This document shows, one piece after another, positions 43,807 to 52,443 of a DNA stretch of 64,000 nucleotides. The notes beneath the pieces are model-generated. The model did no database searches, was not told the origin of the DNA, and worked only from the letters and a program-made list of their open reading frames with translations. Every line of letters begins with the position of its first letter. The stretch's first letter is position 1. The position numbers and the translations under genes were made by a program. The stretch comes from Bacillota bacterium (lineage in GTDB: Bacteria > Bacillota > Clostridia > Lachnospirales > Lachnospiraceae), in contig JAEZUM010000054.1 of NCBI GenBank assembly GCA_023421075.1, positions 1-64,000 of the forward strand, written 5' to 3'.

Positions 43807-43927
43807 TTCATGAATAGAACGGGTAAATTGGGCAACCCAAGCAACACTTTCAGTCATGCCATAACGGCATATTAATTCATGACAATGGAACGAGCGCGAT
43901 GCGAGCTTTCAATTGTAGGAGGGACTT

Positions 43928-44050
43928 ATGAAGAAAATATTCAAATTTATCATGATCGCAATTTTATTTTTACTATCCTTTACCCTGTTTCATCAGGTTG
44001 TATCCTTCATTGGTAAAGGCGGTAAAGGCCAGATGGCTAAATTGGTCTAA
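43928..44050 (+). CDS. 40-residue membrane or secreted peptide preceding the ECF sigma gene
   Basis: The short frame (MKKIFKFIMIAILFLLSFTL at its start) has a basic N-terminus, a single hydrophobic helix and a polar glycine-lysine-rich end (IGKGGKGQMAKLV). A strong ribosome site (GTAGGAGGG, 4 nt before the ATG) supports translation. It could be a one-helix membrane peptide or a small exported peptide. It lies between the two ECF-type promoters and so is probably made under sigma control. Function unknown. Confidence 0.65.
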   Translation: MKKIFKFIMIAILFLLSFTLFHQVVSFIGKGGKGQMAKLV

Positions 44051-44066
44051 AAATTTTAGTAAGAAT

Positions 44067-44093
44067 TGAAGACATTTCAATTCAACATTCGTT
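44067..44093 (+). promoter_or_regulatory. ECF-sigma-type promoter 2 (sigma factor operon)
   Basis: TGAAGA (44067-44072), a 17-bp spacer beginning CATTTCA, then CGTT (44090-44093). It is identical in motif and spacing to 43780-43806 and ends 33 bp before the sigma start, indicating autoregulation. Confidence 0.62.
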
Positions 44094-44126
44094 ATTATAA
44101 TCGAAGGGTGAAGGGAGGCGGAAAAA

Positions 44127-44645
44127 ATTAATACCGAGAAGTATTATGAGTATCTCATCGATACTTATCAGAATTTAATATTCTCTATCTGTTACAAAAT
44201 CGTAAAAGATTATTTCGACGCTGAGGATCTTGCCCAAGAAACCTTTCTTTCCGCCTATAAGCATCTACCCACCTTCGACAGGCAGTACGAAAAAGCATGG
44301 CTTTGCCGAATAGCCACCAACAAATGCCTTGATTTCATTAAGAGGGCAGACCGACACAGCATACCTACCGAGGACGAATACTTCCTCACTCAGAAAGACA
44401 AGGAGCCTTCACCCGAAGAGAATGTCCTTGAGCTGGAAGTAAAGAAGCAATTATCCGAACGATGTAACAGTTTAAAATCACCGTATCGAGAAATAGCATT
44501 TGATTATTTTTACCGAGAGCTATCCGCTGCCGAGATCGCAGAAAATACCGGTAAGAATTTGAAAACGGTCCAAACCCAGATCTATCGGGCACGGGCAATG
44601 TTACAGAAAACCTATCGAAAGGGGGCAATTATAAATGAACAATAA
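44127..44645 (+). CDS. ECF (group IV) RNA polymerase sigma factor with AUU start
   Basis: The frame encodes a full sigma-70 family ECF protein of 172 residues. Region 2 is IFSICYKIVKDYFDAEDLAQ with KAWLCRIATNKCLDFIKR. Region 4 is YREIAFDYFYRELSAAEIAE with KTVQTQIYRARAML. The frame is closed by TGA at 44109-44111 and has no ATG, GTG or TTG before region 2. ATT at 44127, 8 nt after GGGAGG, is the only start that gives a normal N-terminus (xNTEKYYEYLI). The stop overlaps the anti-sigma start by 11 bp. Rare AUU starts are known to limit translation, as in infC. A mutated ATG is the alternative. Confidence 0.88.
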   Translation: MNTEKYYEYLIDTYQNLIFSICYKIVKDYFDAEDLAQETFLSAYKHLPTFDRQYEKAWLCRIATNKCLDFIKRADRHSIPTEDEYFLTQKDKEPSPEENVLELEVKKQLSERCNSLKSPYREIAFDYFYRELSAAEIAENTGKNLKTVQTQIYRARAMLQKTYRKGAIINEQ

Positions 44646-45138
44646 GGAACATGTGACACAGGAAGAGTTAAATGCATTTCGGCAAGAGTCCATGGCACCG
44701 GAGAAAATAGAAGCTTTTTTAGAACATATTTGCTCCTGTAACCATTGTTCTGATCAACTGGCTGCTTTTATGGCTGAAGACATTATCCCCGCACCGAGGA
44801 ATATGAAGGAAAATATATTAAAGGCTACCAAGCGACCTGAGGTACAGATCGCTGTCAAATCGAGAGAAGCTTCTAAGCGGATACAACTACTTCTTTACAG
44901 CTTGAAGGTTGGTACCGCTGCGGTTGCAGCCATCGCGCTATTACTACTCAGTATGAATTTCCAAATGAATCTCTCTGATACCGAGAGCTTTACAAAAATA
45001 AAAATCAATAAAGAAGACAGTGATTCCCTATCGGACACCATCAGGGATAATATGAATAACATCAGTAAGAATATATTGGACTTCTCCAATAACATCATTA
45101 AAATGGAGGTAACTGATAATGATCAGAAAGAAGAGTAA
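44635..45138 (+). CDS. Anti-sigma factor with zinc-finger and one membrane helix
   Basis: The 167-residue protein has an N-terminal sigma-binding domain with the zinc motif HICSCNHCSDQL (about residues 31-42), a single membrane helix (about 88-106), and an extracytoplasmic acidic, helical tail. This is the standard ZAS-like membrane anti-sigma layout. It overlaps the sigma gene (11 bp) and the next gene (20 bp). It should hold the sigma factor at the membrane until an envelope signal releases it. Confidence 0.87.
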   Translation: MNNKEHVTQEELNAFRQESMAPEKIEAFLEHICSCNHCSDQLAAFMAEDIIPAPRNMKENILKATKRPEVQIAVKSREASKRIQLLLYSLKVGTAAVAAIALLLLSMNFQMNLSDTESFTKIKINKEDSDSLSDTIRDNMNNISKNILDFSNNIIKMEVTDNDQKEE

Positions 45139-45679
45139 TTTTTTAACCTTTTGTTTTTCTCTGCTGCCGGGAGCCGGCCAGATGTATATGGGCTTTATGA
45201 AACGAGGAAGCAGCCTAATGGCATATTTCTTCTTAACCATCTTCCTATCCAGTTGGTTAGGACTTGGACCATTAATGTTTTTTATGCCAATCATCTGGTT
45301 CTATGCGTTCTTTGATACCCATAATCTTCGCTCCATGCCGGACGATGAGTTCTATGCGATGGAGGATAATTTTATCCTTCTCCCCGACTATGCCAAAGAA
45401 CAGATGCAGCTTATCCAGAATAAATACCGTAATGTTATCGCAATCGTATTGATTGTCATCGGTGCCAGCATCTTATGGAATAATTTCATCGAGATTATTA
45501 ATCAAGTAGTACCCGGTATAGTATATAACTTCCTCTATCGCTTTGGACGCTTAGTTCCCCAGCTGTTCGTAGCCTGTGCTATCATCGCCTTCGGCATCTA
45601 TTTGATCCGTGGCAAGAAGCAGGATCTGGATGCGATTGAGAAAGAGAAATTCTTAGAAGACAAAGGAGGTCAGTTATAA
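45119..45679 (+). CDS. TM2-like membrane protein, sigma operon member
   Basis: The 186-residue protein starts with a TM2-like hairpin (LLPGAGQMYMGFMKRGSSLMAYFFL) and has about four hydrophobic helices with a polar central stretch. The ribosome site GGAGG lies inside the anti-sigma gene (20-bp overlap). Such proteins often accompany LiaF-like proteins in envelope stress operons. Function unknown. Confidence 0.75.
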   Translation: MIRKKSNFLTFCFSLLPGAGQMYMGFMKRGSSLMAYFFLTIFLSSWLGLGPLMFFMPIIWFYAFFDTHNLRSMPDDEFYAMEDNFILLPDYAKEQMQLIQNKYRNVIAIVLIVIGASILWNNFIEIINQVVPGIVYNFLYRFGRLVPQLFVACAIIAFGIYLIRGKKQDLDAIEKEKFLEDKGGQL

Positions 45680-45984
45680 TGACTAAGACACACAGAGTCG
45701 GTACCTTTACCTTAGGTGGTCTGCTGATTGTATTCGGCATACTGTTCCTTCTTCGGATATTTAATCTAGGCATCACCTACGACCTGATATTTAAGCTTTG
45801 GCCTACTATATTTATATTCTTGGGAGGCGAAATATTAATTGCAAACTACAAGCAGGAAGGCGAAAAGCTGATCTACGACAAAACTGCCTTTGCTTTAATA
45901 TTTGTTCTATCCTTCTTTGCTATGGGTATGGCAGTGGTTGACTATTGTATGAATCTCGCCTACAACCATATCACAATTTATTAA
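45679..45984 (+). CDS. LiaI/LiaF-like transmembrane protein (DUF5668 type)
   Basis: The 101-residue protein has the glycine-rich first helix (TFTLGGLLIVFGILFLLRIF), LWPTIFIFLGGEILIANY and a final helix, matching the LiaI-LiaF-like membrane region. Its start codon overlaps the previous stop (one base). It closes the ECF operon; the family is tied to cell-envelope stress. There is no sensor domain. Confidence 0.8.
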   Translation: MTKTHRVGTFTLGGLLIVFGILFLLRIFNLGITYDLIFKLWPTIFIFLGGEILIANYKQEGEKLIYDKTAFALIFVLSFFAMGMAVVDYCMNLAYNHITIY

Positions 45985-46013
45985 ACAGCCAATTTCTCCC
46001 ACATTCGTTACAG

Positions 46014-46039
46014 AACCCTCGCTCTAGCTCGAGGGTTTT
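46014..46039 (+). terminator. Terminator of the ECF sigma operon
   Basis: AACCCTCG and CGAGGGTT form an 8-bp stem with an 8-nt loop, followed by TTTTGTTTTA. Confidence 0.82.
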
Positions 46040-46103
46040 GTTTTATATATGCTTAAACAACGCAAGCATTTTAATAAATTACTAGTAACAGCTTTTATGA
46101 AGC

Positions 46104-46159
46104 ATATATAAAATGCAGTCCTCCGGTCATTCTTAACCGATGAACTGCATTTTATATAT
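46104..46159. terminator. Convergent terminator hairpin
   Basis: ATATATAAAATGCAGT (46104-46119) pairs with 46144-46159 around an inner CGGT/ACCG. It lies after the ECF operon and after the amber-interrupted gene on the other strand. Confidence 0.7.
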
Positions 46160-46228
46160 TGCCCCGTATTCTCAAACCAGACATCTATCTTGTCTTTCAA
46201 CTAGCATGCATCATTTTAATCCTGCAAT

Positions 46229-46432
46229 CTATATTGCCACATTCAAAATAAAGAGTGACAGATTCTCCATCAGATTATAGTACTGATCAACCGCCTTAAT
46301 AATCGGTCGTAGGGGATAGGATTCATTCTGTCGTATAATGACTCCCTCCACCTTATTATTCAATAGTACCGGAAGGCCAACCGGATAGATATAGATCGAA
46401 TCACGAAAAGCCTACAGTTTCGCCAGGCGCAT
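46229..46432 (-). pseudogene. Small gene interrupted by an in-frame amber codon
   Basis: On the minus strand an AGGAGG site precedes ATG at 46432 and the frame MRLAKL is followed by TAG (46412-46414). The same frame then runs AFRDSIYIYPVGLPVLLNNK and 40 more residues to a TAG at 46229-46231. Ribosome site, start, frame and terminator all fit a real gene of about 67 codons with one premature stop. A nonsense mutation, a sequencing error, or amber recoding are the options. The product's family is not recognised. Confidence 0.55.
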
Positions 46433-46586
46433 TGCGATATCCTCCTAAACTGCTGTATAACAATCCATTTACTGCTAGATTTTGATATATTATCCATATA
46501 ATATTATCTATTCGACAGAACCATGAGAATTTTTGGGGTACCTTATCCATATACTATAAAAAATATTTGAAAGGTGGCATGTAATC

Positions 46587-47393
46587 ATGGGTGTGTCTCA
46601 TAGAGGTGCAATATCACTTGGACTTTTATATATTCCTGTGGGGCTTTATACCACAACCAGAGATAACGATATAAAATTTAATCAGTTATGCAAAGACACC
46701 AGGGAAAGAGTAAAATACAAAAAATATTGTCCCAGTTGTAATAAAGAAGTCAAATCAGAAGAAATAATCAAGGGCTATGAATACGAGAGTGACAAATATG
46801 TCGTTATGACGGAAGACGAGTTAGAGAAGATAAAGACAAAAAAGGATAAGACAATTCACATTATACAATTCGTGAAATTATCCGAAATTAATCAGATTTA
46901 CTATGAACGAAATTATTATGCCATTCCTGAGACCGGTGCCGAGAAAGCCTTTGAACTGCTGCGAACTGCGATGCTGCAGGAACAAAAAGTAGCTCTTGCC
47001 AAGACCGTGATCGGGACAAAGGAAAACCTGATCGTGCTATATCCTACAAAAGAGGGCATAATCGCGAAGACCCTCTTCTATCAGGATGAGATTGCTGCTG
47101 TCCCAAAGCAAGTTGTATCTCCACCGCTGAATGACGCCGAGGTTACGATGGCAAAGAGTCTTATTGATTCCATGACCGGTCCCTTTGATGCTTCCAATTA
47201 TAAGGATGAATACCAGGAGCGTCTTAGAGAAGCCATTCTTCAAAAGATACACGGAGAAGATATCGTAGCTGTCGATACTACTACCACAAATAATGTCATC
47301 GACCTTATGGAAGCTCTTCAGAGATCACTTGCCATGTCGCAAAACGGAACCTCCAATCAAACCTCCAATCAGCAGCTGAGTGGTACGGCATGA
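46587..47393 (+). CDS. ku: Non-homologous end joining protein Ku
   Basis: The 268-residue protein is a complete bacterial Ku. The start SHRGAISLGLLYIPVGLYTTT, CPSCNKEV and EIIKGYEY are hallmark segments of the beta-barrel core. It ends with a polar Q/N/T-rich tail. Ku dimers ring broken DNA ends and recruit LigD. The ligase gene overlaps by 4 bp (ATGATG), so the pair forms one unit. In spore formers these systems repair breaks during dormancy or germination, but I could not show a sporulation promoter here. Confidence 0.96.
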   Translation: MGVSHRGAISLGLLYIPVGLYTTTRDNDIKFNQLCKDTRERVKYKKYCPSCNKEVKSEEIIKGYEYESDKYVVMTEDELEKIKTKKDKTIHIIQFVKLSEINQIYYERNYYAIPETGAEKAFELLRTAMLQEQKVALAKTVIGTKENLIVLYPTKEGIIAKTLFYQDEIAAVPKQVVSPPLNDAEVTMAKSLIDSMTGPFDASNYKDEYQERLREAILQKIHGEDIVAVDTTTTNNVIDLMEALQRSLAMSQNGTSNQTSNQQLSGTA

Positions 47394-48334
47394 TGGATCT
47401 ATTTGAGGAAAAGAATATTAAGCCAATGCTGATCTCAGAAATGACAGCTCCCTTCAATGACCCGGATTGGATCTATGAGCTAAAGCTGGATGGTATTCGC
47501 TGTATCGCCTATCTTGATTCCGGCACTGAGCTCCGCAACAAAAGAAATGACCGCTTACTGCCAAAGGTGCCTGAGCTGGGTAGTCTCCATCGTTTTGCGA
47601 AGGAACGCTGTATTCTGGATGGGGAGCTTGTCATTCTTCGAAACGGAGTACCTGACTTCTATGAATTACAGAAAAGGACTTTGACTACCAATCAATTTAA
47701 GCTGATGCTATCCAGCGAGAATTACCCTGCCTGCTTTGTTGCCTACGATATCCTTTACCGAAAGGATACCTCGCTTCTGGAGCTTCCTCTCCTTGAGCGT
47801 AAAGGCCTTCTATCCGAGACAATCATGGAAGACCCACAGCTTGCTATCAGCCGATATATTCCCGAGAAAGGAATTGAGCTGTTTGATATGGCAAAGCTGC
47901 AAGCACTGGAGGGCGTAATTGCCAAGAAAAGCAACAGTAAATATTATCAGGACAAACGTACAAAGGAATGGATCAAATTCAAATTTCTTGCGGATCAGGA
48001 TTTTATTGTCTGTGGATATATCGTAAAGGAGAAGGGGGTGACCAGCGTAGTATTAGGGCAATATAACGGGGCTGAATTAGTTTATAAGGGGCACGTCACC
48101 TTCGGTGTTAAATACGGAGATCTGAAGAAGCTTGAAGCCTTAGATCATTCACCCTTTTTGTCTACGCCTCCGGGCAATGAGAACGCCATTTGGCTGAAGC
48201 CCGAGCTGGTCTGTGTTGTACAATACATGCCGAACGACAAAGGCTCCCTTAGACAGCCGGTATTTAAAGGCTTTCGCGAGGATAAAAGCCCTTATGAATG
48301 TCAGATAAAATCGAGCCCAAAAGGCGCACAATGA
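47390..48334 (+). CDS. ligD: ATP-dependent DNA ligase (LigD-type, ligase domain only)
   Basis: The 314-residue protein has the nucleotidyl-transfer motifs: KLDGIRCIAYL (motif I, nucleophile Lys about residue 30), LDGELVIL (motif III), EGVIAKKSNSKY (motif IV) and WIKFKF (motif V). An OB-fold follows. The polymerase and nuclease domains of large LigD proteins are absent, as usual for Firmicutes. It seals Ku-bound ends. Confidence 0.94.
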   Translation: MMDLFEEKNIKPMLISEMTAPFNDPDWIYELKLDGIRCIAYLDSGTELRNKRNDRLLPKVPELGSLHRFAKERCILDGELVILRNGVPDFYELQKRTLTTNQFKLMLSSENYPACFVAYDILYRKDTSLLELPLLERKGLLSETIMEDPQLAISRYIPEKGIELFDMAKLQALEGVIAKKSNSKYYQDKRTKEWIKFKFLADQDFIVCGYIVKEKGVTSVVLGQYNGAELVYKGHVTFGVKYGDLKKLEALDHSPFLSTPPGNENAIWLKPELVCVVQYMPNDKGSLRQPVFKGFREDKSPYECQIKSSPKGAQ

Positions 48335-48372
48335 AAAGAGTGTTGAAAGCCTACCACTTTCAACACCCTTTT
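48334..48372. terminator. Terminator between ligD and purL
   Basis: AAAAGAGTGTTGAAAG and CTTTCAACACCCTTTT form a 16-bp stem with one mismatch and a 7-nt loop; it is flanked by T- and A-rich sequence and can serve both converging genes. Confidence 0.85.
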
Positions 48373-48455
48373 CATATCACAATATGAAGAGAAGAATTAG
48401 CACGGTATTAGATAGTGACATCTAATTACTGCTACTGATGAAAACAAAAGAAAAG

Positions 48456-51400
48456 TTACTTAAAGTATGCCACACCGGATTCAAAGATATATTGATTCTG
48501 ATCTCCGGTTATATTAACCGCAACAGATGCTCCGCGACGTTCAGAATGAGCCATCTTACCGAGAACCCTTCCATCCGGACTAGTGATTCCTTCGATTGCA
48601 GAATAAGAACCATTCGGATTAAAGTCCTCCTCCATCGTAGGATTTCCCGTGACATCCACATACTGGGTAGCTACCTGTCCGTTCTCAAATAATTTCTTAA
48701 TCCACTCCTCGCTTGCAACAAATCTTCCTTCGCCATGAGAAGCCGGGATGGAATATACTCCGCCAAGCTCTGCCTTCATTAACCAGGGAGATTTGTTGGT
48801 AACTACCTTTGTATATACTGACTTAGAGATATGGCGACCAATGCGATTCATCGCCAGAGTCGGGGAATCCTCTGTCAAAGGAGTAATCTCTCCGTACGGT
48901 ACCAAGCCTAGTTTAATCAATGCCTGAAAGCCATTGCAGATACCAAGTACTAAACCGTCACGTACATTTAGTAAATCGCTTACTGCATCCTTAATCTTCT
49001 CATTTCGAAATGCAGTCGCTATGAATTTACCGGAGCCGTCGGGTTCATCTCCGGCAGAGAAGCCACCGGGGAACATCAGAATCTGTGCCCCCTGAATTCC
49101 CTCTGCAAAGGCCCCCACAGATTGAACGATGTTATCTGCAGACAAATTCTTAAACACAATGGTTTCTACTTCTGCACCGGCAAGTTCAAAGGCACGCAAC
49201 GAATCATATTCACAATTCGTGCCGGGAAATACCGGAATGAATACCTTTGGCTTGGCTATCTTATTTTTTGATACATAGATCTTCTTCGCATCATAAAGCT
49301 TCGTCTCTAGCTTCTGCTCATCTGCCTTGGAGCTGGTCGGATATACCTTCTCCAGAGTCATCGTCCAAGCACTTAACGCTTCTTCGATGGTAATCCTCAT
49401 ATCATTCAGACTAAATTCGCCGTCCTCAGTAACCGTTCCGATTACTTTATATTCTTCCTCAGTTAATCCATAAGCCTTCAGGTTCTTCACATCATCTGGA
49501 GCCAATTCTGCAACAATCTCTCCATATGCCGGAAGAAACAGATCCTTCTTCGTAAGATTACCTTCCAATCTCACACCAAGCTTATTGCCGAATGCCATCT
49601 TACTGACTGCTTCAGCGACACCACCGTAACCAACAGCAAATGCAGAGAAGACTTTTCCATCCTTCATCATTCTGGTAAGTCCTGTATAAAGTGTTGTTGT
49701 CTGAATATAATCCGGAAGGTCATAGCCATCCTTCTTAATTCCAAACTTCACCAATATATTTCCGGAATTCTTCAGCTCCGTTGTCACGATATCGGCCGCT
49801 TTCGCGATATCAACCGCAAAGGATACCAGAGTCGGCGGTACATCAATATCATTGAAACTGCCTGACATACTGTCCTTTCCTCCAATCGAAGGAAGACCCA
49901 GCTTCACCTGCGCATCATATGCTCCCAATAAGGCAACCAACGGTTCTCCCCAACGCTTCGGGTCGTTACCCAGCTTGCGGAAGAACTCCTGAAAGGTAAA
50001 TCGTATCCTTGTATGATCACCTCCTGCAGCAACAATCTTGGCTACAGAGGATAATACCGCATAGACGGAACCATGGAAGGGAGACCAACTGGATAGGTAT
50101 GGATCAAAGCCATAGCTCATCATCGATACGGTATCACAATTGCCATTCAATACCGGCAGCTTAGCTGTCATGGTCTGAATCGGTGACAGTTGATACTTAC
50201 CGCCGTAGGGCATTGTAACCGTTCCGGCACCGATGGAGCAGTCGAACATCTCGACTAATCCCTTTTTTGAACAAACGTTAAGCGATGATAAGCTTCCCAA
50301 CCATAATTCTTTGATCTCTTTATTAAAATCAACTGCTCCGGTAGCAAGGTAGTTATCTTCTTTGCTGGGCATGCTGACATAAACACTTGCTTCCTGATGT
50401 GCGCCATTGGTATCTAAGAAGGCTCTGGAAATATTCACAATCTCCTTACCTCTCCAACTCATGACAAGACGGGGCAATTCGGTTACTTTTGCAACTACAA
50501 CTGCCTCCAGATTCTCTTCCTCTGCAAACAGAAGCATTCTGTCCACATCCTTTGGATCCACGACAACCGCCATTCTCTCCTGTGATTCAGATATGGCCAA
50601 TTCGGTACCATCTAACCCAGCATACTTCTTGGGAACCTGATCAAGATCAATGCGAAGACCTGCTGCCAGCTCCCCGATCGCAACGGACACACCGCCGGCA
50701 CCAAAATCATTACATTTTTTGATTAATCGACTAACCTCTTCTCTACGGAACAGTCTCTGAAGTTTACGCTCTGTCGGAGCATTACCCTTCTGTACCTCCG
50801 CACCGCAGGTTACGATGGATTCTGTCGTATGGCTTTTAGAGGAGCCTGTCGCACCGCCGCAACCGTCACGTCCGGTTCTTCCGCCCATCAGAATGATTAC
50901 ATCACCGGGATCAGAATTCTCGCGGATGACATTCCTTCTGGGAGCCGCACCCATTACAGCACCAATCTCTAATCTCTTAGCCACATAATTCGGATGATAT
51001 ATTTCATCTACCAATCCCGTTGCAAGTCCGATCTGGTTACCATAGGAGCTATATCCGGAGGCTGCACCGGTACAGATCTTTCTCTGAGCAAGCTTACCCT
51101 TCATGGTATCCTTTATCGATACCGTGGGATCTGCTGCACCGGTGACGCGCATGGCCTGGTATACATAGCCTCTACCCGATAGTGGATCACGGATAGCGCC
51201 ACCCAGACAAGTTGCTGCACCACCGAAGGGTTCGATCTCAGTGGGGTGGTTATGTGTCTCATTTTTAAAGAAAACCAGCCATTCCTCTGTCTTTCCGTCT
51301 ATTTCTACAGGAACGATAATGGAGCAGGCATTAATCTCATCCGATACCTCCATATCCTCCAGCTTCCCGTCTGCCTTCAGCTTCTTCATAGCGAGTAAAG

Positions 51401-52235
51401 CGATATCCATTAAAGAGATGTATTTGTCATCTCTTCCGACATAAAGCTTCTCCCGCTCCTCCAGATAACTCTGATAAGCGGCCTGAATAGGCTGTGTATA
51501 ATAGCCTTCTTCGATTTTGATATCCTTAAGCTCCGTCAAGAAGGTAGTGTGACGACAATGATCGGACCAATAGGTATCCAATACCCTGATCTCAGTCATG
51601 AACGGGTCACGTTTCTCCTCCTCCTTGAAATAATTCTGGATATGTTTAAAATCCTGAAAGGTCATTGCCAAATTCAAGGATGTATAAAGCTTATTCAATT
51701 CTTCTTCCGCGTGTTCATTGAAGCCTTCCAGAAGGAGGACTTCTTCCGGCTCCTCAAACTGTGTCACCAGAGTCTTTGGTTTCTCTTCTCCGGCTTCTCT
51801 GGAATCCACAGGGTTGATACAGTAGCTTTTGATACGCTCAATATCCTCTTCTGAGATAGCACCGGATAACACATAGGTAGTAGCTGAACGGATGACCGGC
51901 TCCTCTTTCTCATTCAGAAGCTTGACACATTGCTCTGCAGAATCGGCTCTTTGGTCGAATTGGCCGGGAAGATATTCCACTGTAAAGATGCAACTCGTTT
52001 CCTCAGCCTCAAACTGTTCTTCAAACAACTGATCCAACGGCGGCTCGGAAAATACGGTTCCAAGTGCTTTCTGATAGGTCTCATCACTGATATTCTCTAT
52101 ATCATAGCGTATTAAAACCCTTACCTGATCTATACCCTTCATTCCTAAATAGCTGCGAAGCTCTGTGAGCAATTCTGTAGCTCTTACAGCATACTTGGGT
52201 CTCTTTTCTACATAAATTCTTTTTACGTTATTCAT
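48456..52235 (-). CDS. purL: Phosphoribosylformylglycinamidine synthase, single-chain
   Basis: The 1,259-residue enzyme fuses the PurS-like, PurL and PurQ parts. The N-terminal PurS-like region precedes the ATP-binding synthetase domains (THNHPTEIEPFGGAATCLGG and GGRTGRDGCGGATGSS). The glutaminase domain has MFPGGFSAGDEPDGSG, the Cys nucleophile in GICNGFQALI and the His in PASHGEGRF. It makes FGAM from FGAR and glutamine in purine synthesis. It stands alone here, with the promoter at 52325-52352. The single-chain form fits Clostridia with PurL-large. Confidence 0.96.
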   Translation of the reverse strand: MNNVKRIYVEKRPKYAVRATELLTELRSYLGMKGIDQVRVLIRYDIENISDETYQKALGTVFSEPPLDQLFEEQFEAEETSCIFTVEYLPGQFDQRADSAEQCVKLLNEKEEPVIRSATTYVLSGAISEEDIERIKSYCINPVDSREAGEEKPKTLVTQFEEPEEVLLLEGFNEHAEEELNKLYTSLNLAMTFQDFKHIQNYFKEEEKRDPFMTEIRVLDTYWSDHCRHTTFLTELKDIKIEEGYYTQPIQAAYQSYLEEREKLYVGRDDKYISLMDIALLAMKKLKADGKLEDMEVSDEINACSIIVPVEIDGKTEEWLVFFKNETHNHPTEIEPFGGAATCLGGAIRDPLSGRGYVYQAMRVTGAADPTVSIKDTMKGKLAQRKICTGAASGYSSYGNQIGLATGLVDEIYHPNYVAKRLEIGAVMGAAPRRNVIRENSDPGDVIILMGGRTGRDGCGGATGSSKSHTTESIVTCGAEVQKGNAPTERKLQRLFRREEVSRLIKKCNDFGAGGVSVAIGELAAGLRIDLDQVPKKYAGLDGTELAISESQERMAVVVDPKDVDRMLLFAEEENLEAVVVAKVTELPRLVMSWRGKEIVNISRAFLDTNGAHQEASVYVSMPSKEDNYLATGAVDFNKEIKELWLGSLSSLNVCSKKGLVEMFDCSIGAGTVTMPYGGKYQLSPIQTMTAKLPVLNGNCDTVSMMSYGFDPYLSSWSPFHGSVYAVLSSVAKIVAAGGDHTRIRFTFQEFFRKLGNDPKRWGEPLVALLGAYDAQVKLGLPSIGGKDSMSGSFNDIDVPPTLVSFAVDIAKAADIVTTELKNSGNILVKFGIKKDGYDLPDYIQTTTLYTGLTRMMKDGKVFSAFAVGYGGVAEAVSKMAFGNKLGVRLEGNLTKKDLFLPAYGEIVAELAPDDVKNLKAYGLTEEEYKVIGTVTEDGEFSLNDMRITIEEALSAWTMTLEKVYPTSSKADEQKLETKLYDAKKIYVSKNKIAKPKVFIPVFPGTNCEYDSLRAFELAGAEVETIVFKNLSADNIVQSVGAFAEGIQGAQILMFPGGFSAGDEPDGSGKFIATAFRNEKIKDAVSDLLNVRDGLVLGICNGFQALIKLGLVPYGEITPLTEDSPTLAMNRIGRHISKSVYTKVVTNKSPWLMKAELGGVYSIPASHGEGRFVASEEWIKKLFENGQVATQYVDVTGNPTMEEDFNPNGSYSAIEGITSPDGRVLGKMAHSERRGASVAVNITGDQNQYIFESGVAYFK

Positions 52236-52324
52236 ACAGGTCTCCTTTTATCCGAAGCAGTGTGAATTATGCTGTCAAAGGCTTTTCCATGGGTTTTAGC
52301 CCTTCCATCGTATCATTCTCTTGC

Positions 52325-52352
52325 ATTATAGCATAACATGTCTTATAATCAA
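52325..52352 (-). promoter_or_regulatory. Promoter of purL
   Basis: On the minus strand TTGATT (52347-52352) and TATAAT (52325-52330) are 16 bp apart. The leader of about 85 nt shows GGGCTAAAACCC but no clear purine riboswitch. Confidence 0.55.
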
Positions 52353-52443
52353 AATTAATATATGTTAATCTTTTTATTAGACCAACTAATAGATAACGAG
52401 TGATAATTTCTACAATATTTCTATATCATAAAGGAAAAGAACC

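Noticed and set aside
46433..46586. Possible sporulation sigma-G promoter before ku
   Set aside because: CATATACTA-like sequence is present, but no -35 element at the right distance could be defined.
52236..52330. Purine riboswitch before purL
   Set aside because: The leader is too short and lacks the conserved three-way junction core.
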